From positions 1-7,287 of the forward strand of contig JAEZEB010000387.1 in assembly GCA_023438115.1 (NCBI GenBank): a stretch of DNA of 7,287 nt, read 5' to 3'. This document shows positions 1 to 5,100 of this stretch, one piece after another; position 1 is the first letter of the stretch, and each line of letters opens with the position of its first letter. Below the pieces are notes generated by a model. The model was not told the origin of the DNA. It searched no databases and saw only the letters and a program-made list of their open reading frames with translations. Source of the DNA: Pseudomonadota bacterium. Lineage in GTDB: Bacteria > Pseudomonadota > Gammaproteobacteria > Burkholderiales > Burkholderiaceae_C. Both the position numbers and the translations under genes were made by a program.

Positions 1-21
1 CGGTCAGGCAGCGGCCGCCAT

Positions 22-47
22 GGTGGGCAGCAAGCTGCCCACCCTAC
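22..47 (-). repeat. REP-like element, GTAG plus hairpin (minus-oriented)
   Basis: Read on the minus strand, the tetranucleotide GTAG (bases 47-44) is followed at once by a perfect 10-bp inverted repeat, GGTGGGCAGC and GCTGCCCACC, separated by TT (43-22). In RNA this would fold as a 9-bp stem with a 4-base loop. A GTAG head joined to a stem-loop is the known anatomy of REP sequences linked to RAYT (TnpA-REP) transposases. The unit lies downstream of the ABC exporter stop codon, the usual place for REPs. No U-tract follows on the minus strand, so a simple Rho-independent terminator is less likely. CTACGGG occurs twice in tandem at 44-57, so a second GTAG head lies next to the first. The palindrome is directly visible; the REP assignment is inference. 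Confidence 0.5.
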
Positions 48-65
48 GGGCTACGGGCTCGCATC

Positions 66-100
66 GTAGGTCGGTGGTGAGCGCGAAGCCGAACCCCGAC
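66..100 (+). repeat. REP-like element, GTAG plus imperfect hairpin (plus-oriented)
   Basis: GTAG at 66-69 is followed by GTCGG (70-74), which pairs with CCGAC (96-100). Inside that, GGT (76-78) pairs with ACC (93-95) across a one-base bulge, and a short GC/GC stem around GCGAAGC lies near the loop. This matches the GTAG-plus-imperfect-palindrome layout of REP units and faces the opposite way to the unit at 22-47, so the two GTAG heads point at each other across about 18 bases. Paired inverted REPs form BIME-like mosaics. It lies between that unit and the ABC exporter stop codon at 109-111. The stem is weaker than its partner's, so confidence is lower. Confidence 0.4.
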
Positions 101-108
101 GGCTCCGT

Positions 109-1875
109 TCAGGCCATGAACTGCAGCGCCGCCAGCCGTGCATACACCCCGCCGCGCGCCACCAGCTCCTCGTGCTTGCCGGTCTCCACGATGCGCCCGT
201 GGTCCAGTACCACGATGCGGTCGGCCTGCTGGATCGTCGCCAGGCGGTGGGCGATGACCAGCGTCGTGCGGCCGCGCATCGCGCGTTCCAGCGCCGCCTG
301 CACCATGCGTTCGCTCTCGGCGTCCAGCGCGCTGGTGGCTTCGTCCAGCAGCAGCAGCGGCGGGTTCTTCAGCATGGCGCGTGCGATGGCGATGCGCTGG
401 CGCTGCCCGCCGGACAGGCGCACCCCGCGCTCGCCCAGGAAGGTGTCGTAGCCCTCGGGCAGGGCGCGGATGAAGTCGTCGGCGAAGGCGGCACGCGCCG
501 CGGCATGGACTTCCTCGTCCGGCGCGCCGGGACGCCCGTAGCGGATGTTCTCCAGCGCCGAGGCCGAGAAGATCACCGGCTCCTGGGGCACGAGGCCGAT
601 GCGCGCGCGCAGGTCCTGCAGCCGCCAGGCCTGCACCGGCACGCCGTCGACGGCGATGCCGCCCTGCTGCGGATCGTAGAAGCGCAGCAGCAACTGGAAC
701 ACCGTCGTCTTGCCCGCGCCGCTGGGACCCACCAGCGCCACCGTCTCGCCCGCGGCGACCGCCAGCGAGAACCCCTCCAGCGAAGGCATGCCGGGGCGCG
801 AGGGATAGTGGAAGCGCACGTTGTCGAAGGTGGCAGTGCTGCCTCCGGGCAGGGCGGGCACGGCAGCGGCTTGCGCGGGCGAGGTGATGGGCGAGCGGCT
901 GGCGAGCAGTTCCATCAGGCGCTCGGTGGCGCCGGCGGCGCGCAGCAGGTCGCCGTACACCTCGCCGAGGATCGCCACCGCGCCGGCGAAGATCGCCACG
1001 TAGAACGCCGCCTGCCCCAGCTGGCCTGCCGTGATCGTGCCGCGCAGCACGCCCTGCGTGCCCTGGTACAGGCCCCACAGCATCAGCGCCGCGTTGGCGA
1101 TGATCACGAAGGCCACCAGCGCCGCCCGCGCGCGGCTGCGGCGCACGGCGGTGCGGAAGGCGTTCTCGGTCGCGCCATGGAAGCGCTGCGCCTCGCGGCT
1201 TTCCGCGGCGTAGCTCTGGATCACCGGGATCGCGTTGAGCACCTCCGCGGCGATGGCGCTGGAGTCCGCCACGCGGTCCTGGCTGGCGCGCGACAGGCGC
1301 CGCACGCGCCGCCCGAAGGCCATCGCCGGCAGCACCACCATCAGCACCGCGAGGAACACGAGCGACATCGTATAGGGATGCGTGATCACCAGCATCGTGA
1401 GCGCGCCCATGCCCATCACGAGGTTGCGCAAACCCATCGAAAACGAGGAGCCCACCACCGTCTGCACCAGCGTCGTGTCGGTGGTCAGGCGCGAGAGCAC
1501 CTCGCCCGTCTGCGTGCTCTCGAAGAATTCCGGACTCTGTTCGAGCACGTGCGCGTAGACGGCGCTGCGCAGGTCCGCGGTGACGCGCTCGCCCAGCCAG
1601 CTCACGAGGTAGAAGCGCCCCGCCGACGCAAGCGCCAGCGCCACCGCGACCGCGAACAGCAGCAGGAAATGCTCGCGCAGCGCGACGAGCCGCTCGCCCG
1701 GTTCGGCCGCCAGGCCCTGGTCGATCATGCCGCGCAGCGCGATGGGGAACACCAGCATCGCGGCGGCGGCCGCCAGCAGGAACACGATGGCCAGCGCGAT
1801 GCGGCCGCGGTAGGGACGCAGGAAAGGCAGCAGCCCGCCGAGCGAGCGGGGCGAGCGGGCAGGGCTGTCGGGCAT
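109..1875 (-). CDS. ABC exporter half-transporter (fused membrane and ATPase domains)
   Basis: This 588-aa inner-membrane protein is a half-size ABC exporter, expected to work as a homodimer that uses ATP to push lipids, drugs or other amphipathic compounds outward. The N-terminal half has hydrophobic segments near residues 26-47, 70-90, 145-190 (two), 252-272 and 287-307, the six-helix exporter fold. The C-terminal ATPase domain has every key motif: Walker A GPSGAGK at 383-389, Q-loop Gln431, signature LSGGQ at 487-491, Walker B ending in Asp511 with catalytic Glu512, and H-loop His543. The length is normal for the MsbA/BmrA-type group. The substrate cannot be read from sequence; an MsbA role in lipid A export is not supported by any neighbouring gene. 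It is divergent from the 1959 gene. No Shine-Dalgarno precedes the ATG, but TACACT lies 6 bases upstream of it. Confidence 0.95.
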   Translation of the reverse strand: MPDSPARSPRSLGGLLPFLRPYRGRIALAIVFLLAAAAAMLVFPIALRGMIDQGLAAEPGERLVALREHFLLLFAVAVALALASAGRFYLVSWLGERVTADLRSAVYAHVLEQSPEFFESTQTGEVLSRLTTDTTLVQTVVGSSFSMGLRNLVMGMGALTMLVITHPYTMSLVFLAVLMVVLPAMAFGRRVRRLSRASQDRVADSSAIAAEVLNAIPVIQSYAAESREAQRFHGATENAFRTAVRRSRARAALVAFVIIANAALMLWGLYQGTQGVLRGTITAGQLGQAAFYVAIFAGAVAILGEVYGDLLRAAGATERLMELLASRSPITSPAQAAAVPALPGGSTATFDNVRFHYPSRPGMPSLEGFSLAVAAGETVALVGPSGAGKTTVFQLLLRFYDPQQGGIAVDGVPVQAWRLQDLRARIGLVPQEPVIFSASALENIRYGRPGAPDEEVHAAARAAFADDFIRALPEGYDTFLGERGVRLSGGQRQRIAIARAMLKNPPLLLLDEATSALDAESERMVQAALERAMRGRTTLVIAHRLATIQQADRIVVLDHGRIVETGKHEELVARGGVYARLAALQFMA

Positions 1876-1881
1876 CGGCGC

Positions 1882-1887
1882 AGTGTA
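1882..1887 (-). promoter_or_regulatory. Candidate -10 element for the ABC exporter
   Basis: Read on the minus strand, TACACT is followed by GCGCCG and then the ATG of the ABC exporter. It matches the sigma70 -10 consensus TATAAT at 4 of 6 positions. The hexamer at a 17-bp spacing (CAGCCA) is a poor -35. If this is the promoter, transcription would start at or next to the A of ATG, giving a leaderless mRNA, which fits the absence of a Shine-Dalgarno sequence. One weak hexamer in GC-rich DNA is only modest evidence. Confidence 0.3.
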
Positions 1888-1910
1888 GCGGCCGCCTCTT
1901 AAGGTGGCTG

Positions 1911-1931
1911 ACGGAAATCAACGCCTTCCGT
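1911..1931. promoter_or_regulatory. Inverted repeat in divergent promoter region, candidate operator
   Basis: ACGGAA (1911-1916) and TTCCGT (1926-1931) form a perfect 6-bp inverted repeat with a 9-base spacer, so the arm centres are about 15 bp apart. The repeat sits in the 83-bp gap between the divergent starts at 1875 and 1959, 36-56 bases upstream of the ABC exporter ATG and 28-48 bases upstream of the other ATG. A dimeric regulator bound here could act on both promoters. Beside it, GCCGCCT (1891-1897) and AGGTGGC (1902-1908) form a second dyad with one G-U pair and a 4-base loop. No regulator can be named. Confidence 0.3.
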
Positions 1932-1958
1932 GCAGGCGCGGATAGAGTGGGGACTCGT

Positions 1959-2537
1959 ATGACGCACTCCTTGTCCCGCAAGCCCGCCGGCCGCAGCCGT
2001 GATCCCGAATTCCGCTGGGAAGCGGGCGACCCCATGCCCCTGCCGGAGGTGGAGCATCGCGACGGCGATACCGCCTGGGCGCTGTGGAACCAGGTCTCGC
2101 GCCAGCACGAGGCGCGCTTCGCGCCCACCGCGCCGCTGACGCTGCCGCCCGCCATGGCGCCGGAGCACGCCGCCTGGGCGCGTACGCTCCCTGCGTCGCG
2201 GGACGCCTTGCGGCGCAGCGCGGCGCGCGCGTCGCAGCCGCTCTTCACGCTCGAAACCGCGCTGCTCCTGGCCCGCCGCAACAACCGCGTCTGCCCGCGC
2301 CCGGCGCAGTGGGACGCGCTCACCGCGCTGCTGCCGGCGCGCAAGACCTCGCGCGGCATCCAGCAGCCTCCCGCAGCCACCACCGGTGCGGCCTGGGCCG
2401 CCACGCCTTCGCTGACCAAGCGCCTGTGCCTGCGCGAGCAGCTCGAATGGGCCGAGCGCGAGGGCGCCCTGGAGGCGGTCATCCGCTTCCTGCAGGGCCT
2501 GGCCGAGGACGACTGGCTGCACATGGGCGAGGACTGA
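1959..2537 (+). CDS. Conserved-looking protein of unknown function (192 aa)
   Basis: I do not recognise this protein. The ATG at 1959 is chosen because GGGGA (1949-1953) sits 5 bases upstream as a Shine-Dalgarno; an in-frame GTG at 1947 would add four residues but overlaps that signal. The product is soluble, with no signal peptide or membrane helix. The first half is rich in Pro, Ala and Arg with scattered Trp (for example FRWEAGD and TAWALWNQ). The C-terminal third is charged and probably helical (LCLREQLEWAEREGALEAVIRFL) and ends in an acidic, Trp-containing tail, EDDWLHMGED. The third-position GC bias and the clean start support a real gene. It is followed after 31 bases by the HPt gene in the same direction, so the two may be co-transcribed. 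Confidence 0.72.
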   Translation: MTHSLSRKPAGRSRDPEFRWEAGDPMPLPEVEHRDGDTAWALWNQVSRQHEARFAPTAPLTLPPAMAPEHAAWARTLPASRDALRRSAARASQPLFTLETALLLARRNNRVCPRPAQWDALTALLPARKTSRGIQQPPAATTGAAWAATPSLTKRLCLREQLEWAEREGALEAVIRFLQGLAEDDWLHMGED

Positions 2538-2568
2538 GCCGGCGCCGTTCTGTGGCAGCATGCGGCGC

Positions 2569-2907
2569 ATGAGCGCACCCGCCGACGACGCCTTCGAAGC
2601 CGCGATGCGGCAGTTCCGCGCGGAGTTCGCGGCGCAGCTGCCCGATCGCCTGCGGCAGATGCGTGACGCGCTGTCTGCCTGCCGCGCGCTACCCGCCGAT
2701 GCCGCCTGCCTGCGCGAGCTGCACCTGGTCGTGCACAAGCTCGTCGGGGCGGCGGGCACCTTCCGCATGCCGGCCCTGGCGCGGGCGGCGCAGGCCGCCG
2801 AAGACGAGATCCTGGCTTTGACCGAACGTGGCGGCTGGAACGCGGCGGACCTGGAATCCCTCGCCGCACACGTGGCCGCCGTCGAACGCGCGGCCGTCCA
2901 ACCGTGA
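2569..2907 (+). CDS. Small stand-alone HPt-domain (histidine phosphotransfer) protein
   Basis: This protein of about 112 aa is almost entirely one predicted helical HPt-like domain. HPt proteins carry a phosphoryl group on a histidine between receiver domains in multistep phosphorelays. The key segment is VVHKLVGAAGTF, with His56 as the candidate phospho-acceptor and Gly60 in the usual H-x-L-x-G spacing. The commonly seen Lys before that Gly is Val here, and a Lys sits directly after the His instead. The rest is Ala-, Leu- and Arg-rich helix. The start could also be the ATG at 2560 (three more residues); neither has a clear Shine-Dalgarno. The stop overlaps the LysR GTG start by 4 bases, so the two are probably translationally coupled. 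No kinase or receiver gene is in the window. A diverged helical protein without phosphotransfer activity remains possible. Confidence 0.75.
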   Translation: MSAPADDAFEAAMRQFRAEFAAQLPDRLRQMRDALSACRALPADAACLRELHLVVHKLVGAAGTFRMPALARAAQAAEDEILALTERGGWNAADLESLAAHVAAVERAAVQP

Positions 2908-3851
2908 GCATCGCGCCGCGCCGCTACAACCTCGCGCGCTTCGACCTGGTGTCGATCCGCCTCGTCGCCGATTGCGTGCAGCACGGCAGCGTGAGCGCCG
3001 CCGCGCGCGAGTCGCACCTGGCCATCGCCGCCGCGAGCCGCCGCATCCGCGAGCTCGAGGACGCCGTGGGCGAGCCCTTGTTCGAGCGCCACGGCCGCGG
3101 CGTGCTGCCGACGGCGGCCGGCCGCGTCTTCGCGCGGCATGCCGTGGCCTTGCTGCAGTCGGTGGAGCAGATGGGATCCGAGCTGGCGGACCTGCGCCAG
3201 GGCATCGCCACCCACCTGCGCCTGTGCGCCAGCACGGCGGCGATCAACCAGTTCCTGCCGCCGCTGCTGGCGCAGTACGCCAGGAAGGCGCGCCAGGTGC
3301 GTGTGGACCTCGAAGAGCAGGTCTCGGGCGGCGTCGTCGCCGCGTTGCGCGAAGGCAGCGCCGACCTGGGCGTGTTCGTCGAAGGCGCGGAGGCGCACGG
3401 CCTGGAGTGCCGCGTGTTCCGCCGCGATGAACTGATCCTGGTCCTGCCGCCGCGCCACCGCCTGGTGGGGCGCGGCGCCGTCCCTTTCGCTGAGGCGCTG
3501 GACGAGGACTGGATCAGCCTGGCCGACGGCGCGGCCCTGCTGCAGAAGCAGCACGAGGCCGCGCATGCGGCGGGCCGGCCCTTGCGCCTGCGCATGCAGG
3601 TGCGCAGCTTCGACGCGGTGTGCCACCTCGTCGCCTCGGGCCTCGGCATCGCGGTGCTGCCGAAGACGGCGGCGCTGCCCATCCTCGCGGCGATGAAGCT
3701 GCGCTGGCAGGCCATCGCGGACCCGTGGGCTTCGCGCCGGCTGCTGGTGGCCACGCGCGCCGGTCCGGTCGATCCGGCCGTGCGCGACCTGGTGGAGTTC
3801 CTCGCCGATCCTTCGCAAAACGCGAAAGCTCGCCGCGCCAATCGTCAATAG
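2904..3851 (+). CDS. LysR-type transcriptional regulator
   Basis: This 315-aa cytoplasmic DNA-binding protein has the typical LysR-family length and layout. Residues 13-72 form the winged helix-turn-helix, with the recognisable GSVSAAARESHLAIAAASRRI helix pair and the ELEDAVGEPLFERHGRGVLPT wing. A linker helix follows to about residue 95. Residues from about 97 to 300 form the periplasmic-binding-protein-like effector domain, starting HLRLCASTAAINQFLPPLL and including VASGLGIAVLPK. It starts with GTG at 2904, inside the HPt stop (GTGA overlap); this start gives the correct N-terminal spacing before the HTH. The downstream neighbours on the same strand are a CoA-transferase, an acyl-CoA lyase and a solute-binding protein, so it probably controls that catabolic set in response to an organic acid or its CoA ester. 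Unlike many LysR genes it is not divergent from its likely targets. The effector is unknown. Confidence 0.95.
   Translation: MSIAPRRYNLARFDLVSIRLVADCVQHGSVSAAARESHLAIAAASRRIRELEDAVGEPLFERHGRGVLPTAAGRVFARHAVALLQSVEQMGSELADLRQGIATHLRLCASTAAINQFLPPLLAQYARKARQVRVDLEEQVSGGVVAALREGSADLGVFVEGAEAHGLECRVFRRDELILVLPPRHRLVGRGAVPFAEALDEDWISLADGAALLQKQHEAAHAAGRPLRLRMQVRSFDAVCHLVASGLGIAVLPKTAALPILAAMKLRWQAIADPWASRRLLVATRAGPVDPAVRDLVEFLADPSQNAKARRANRQ
3812..3826. promoter_or_regulatory. Candidate LysR-type binding site (T-N11-A dyad)
   Basis: TTCGC (3812-3816) and GCGAA (3822-3826) form a perfect 5-bp inverted repeat with spacer AAAAC. T3813 and A3825 satisfy the T-N11-A rule of LysR-type boxes. The site lies inside the last codons of the LysR gene, centred about 67 bases upstream of the CoA-transferase ATG. 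If the CoA-transferase mRNA starts near its ATG, this is close to -65, the usual place for a LysR recognition site. The dyad and spacing are visible; regulator binding is inference, and short dyads arise by chance in GC-rich DNA. Confidence 0.33.
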
Positions 3852-3857
3852 ACGCGC

Positions 3858-3884
3858 GGCGCGTGTGCACGCACACTGCGCGCC
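3858..3884. promoter_or_regulatory. Dyad immediately before the CoA-transferase start
   Basis: GTGTGC (3863-3868) and GCACAC (3871-3876) form a perfect 6-bp inverted repeat around AC. The flanking GGCGC (3858-3862) and GCGCC (3880-3884) extend it across a 3-base bulge (TGC, 3877-3879). The structure ends one base before the ATG at 3886 and takes up the place where a Shine-Dalgarno would be; none is seen. As DNA it could be an operator. As RNA it could fold and limit initiation. CACACT (3874-3879) is also a weak -10 candidate with 8 bases to ATG. The role is unknown. Confidence 0.3.
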
Positions 3885-3885
3885 C

Positions 3886-5100
3886 ATGGAATCCCAGGCC
3901 CCGGCCGGCCCGCTCGCCGGCCTGAAGGTGGTGGAAATGGGCCAGCTCATCGCCGGTCCCTTCGCCGCCAAGACGCTCGCCGACTTCGGCGCCGACGTCG
4001 TGAAGATCGAGCCGCCCGGCGCGGGCGACCCGCTGCGCAACTGGCGCCTGCTCAAGGACGGCACCTCCGTGTGGTGGCAGGTGCAGTCGCGCAACAAGCG
4101 TTCGGTCGCGCTCGACCTGCGTCAGCCCGAGGCGCAGGAAGTCGTGCGCAAGCTCGCGGCCGAGGCCGACGTGCTGATCGAGAACTTCCGCCCGGGTGCG
4201 CTGGAAGGCTGGGGGCTGGCCCCCGAAAAGCTCGTGGAGGCGAATCCGCGCCTGGTCGTGCTGCGCATCAGCGGCTACGGCCAGACCGGCCCCTACCGCG
4301 ACCGTCCCGGCTTCGGCGTGGTCGGCGAGGCGATGGGCGGGCTGCGCCACCTCACCGCGGAGCCCGGCCGCGTGCCCGTGCGCGTGGGCGTGAGCATCGG
4401 CGACACGCTGGCGGCGCTGCACGGCGTGATCGGCATCCTGATGGCGCTGCACGAGCGGCAACGCTCCGGGCGCGGGCAGGTGATCGACGTGGCGTTGTAC
4501 GAAGCGGTCTTCAACTGCATGGAAAGCCTGCTGCCCGAGTACAGCGCCTTCGGCGCGGTGCGCGGGCCCGGCGGCAGCGCGCTGCCCGGCATCGCGCCGA
4601 GCAATGCCTACCTGTGCGGCGACGGCGGCTACGCGCTGATCGCCGGCAACGGCGACAGCATCTACAAGCGACTGATGACCACGATCGGTCGCGACGACCT
4701 CGGCAACGATCCGGCGCTGGCCGACAACGCCGGCCGCGTGAAGCGCGTGGAAGAGATCGACGCGGCCATCGGTGCCTGGACGAAGACGCGCACGGTCGAC
4801 GAAGTGCTGCAGGCCCTCGAGGCCGCCTCGGTGCCGGCCGGCCGCATCTACACCGTGGCCGACATCGCGGCCGACCCGCACTACGCCGCGCGCGGCATGC
4901 TGCAGCAGGTGCGCCTGGACGACGGCGAGCCGCTGACGGTGCCGGGCATCGTGCCCAAGCTCTCGCGCACCCCCGGCGGGCACAGGCGCAACGCGCCGCG
5001 CCTGGGGCAGGACACCGAGGCGGTGCTGCGCGAGGTGGGATTGACGGACGAACAGATCGCCGCCCTGCGGGAGCGCGGCGTCATCAAGGCGGCCAAGTGA
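3886..5100 (+). CDS. Class III CoA-transferase (CaiB/BaiF family)
   Basis: This 404-aa cytoplasmic enzyme moves CoA from a donor thioester to a free carboxylic acid. Members of the family act on formate, oxalate, carnitine, succinate/malate, itaconate and glutarate-type acids. The N-terminus is typical (PLAGLKVVEMGQLIAGPFAA, then LADFGADVVKIEPP near residues 31-44). The mid-region has the RNKRSVALDL and DVLIENFRPGALEGWGL blocks, then ISGYGQTGPYRDRPGF. Asp173 in SIGDTLAALHG lines up with the catalytic Asp that forms the acyl anhydride. RGQVIDVALYEAVF and the C-terminal VPAGRIYTVADIAADPHYAARGM complete the fold. The length is usual. The ATG at 3886 fits the family start; an in-frame GTG at 3865 would add seven non-family residues. 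It overlaps the next gene by 4 bases. The substrate is probably the acid bound by the downstream Bug protein; the exact acid is not readable. Confidence 0.95.
   Translation: MESQAPAGPLAGLKVVEMGQLIAGPFAAKTLADFGADVVKIEPPGAGDPLRNWRLLKDGTSVWWQVQSRNKRSVALDLRQPEAQEVVRKLAAEADVLIENFRPGALEGWGLAPEKLVEANPRLVVLRISGYGQTGPYRDRPGFGVVGEAMGGLRHLTAEPGRVPVRVGVSIGDTLAALHGVIGILMALHERQRSGRGQVIDVALYEAVFNCMESLLPEYSAFGAVRGPGGSALPGIAPSNAYLCGDGGYALIAGNGDSIYKRLMTTIGRDDLGNDPALADNAGRVKRVEEIDAAIGAWTKTRTVDEVLQALEAASVPAGRIYTVADIAADPHYAARGMLQQVRLDDGEPLTVPGIVPKLSRTPGGHRRNAPRLGQDTEAVLREVGLTDEQIAALRERGVIKAAK

Noticed and set aside
22..43. Left-edge hairpin as a Rho-independent terminator of the ABC exporter
   Set aside because: The stem is strong but no T-run follows it on the minus strand; the GTAG head fits a REP unit better, though a side role in termination cannot be excluded.
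172..1902. 576-codon plus-strand open frame opposite the ABC exporter
   Set aside because: His/Arg/Gln-rich with no domain; it mirrors the exporter, which has all ABC motifs.
44..2911. 955-codon open frame on the minus strand spanning the ABC exporter and the two genes after it
   Set aside because: It is Arg/Ala/Gly-rich low-complexity sequence antisense or out of frame to well-supported genes; a shadow of high GC codon bias.
3865..3885. GTG at 3865 as the CoA-transferase start
   Set aside because: Adds seven residues (VHAHCAP) not typical of the family, has no Shine-Dalgarno and lies within the dyad.
1899..4097. 732-codon minus-strand open frame opposite the HPt and LysR genes
   Set aside because: No recognisable motif, and it crosses three real genes on the other strand.
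3514..4983. 489-codon minus-strand open frame opposite the CoA-transferase
   Set aside because: His/Arg-rich antisense shadow; the plus strand encodes a full CaiB-family enzyme.
4071..5096. Long in-frame upstream extension of the lyase reading frame, suggesting a fusion protein
   Set aside because: The extension lies wholly inside the CoA-transferase in another frame and is Arg/Ala/Gly-rich; the family N-terminus begins right at the GTG at 5097.
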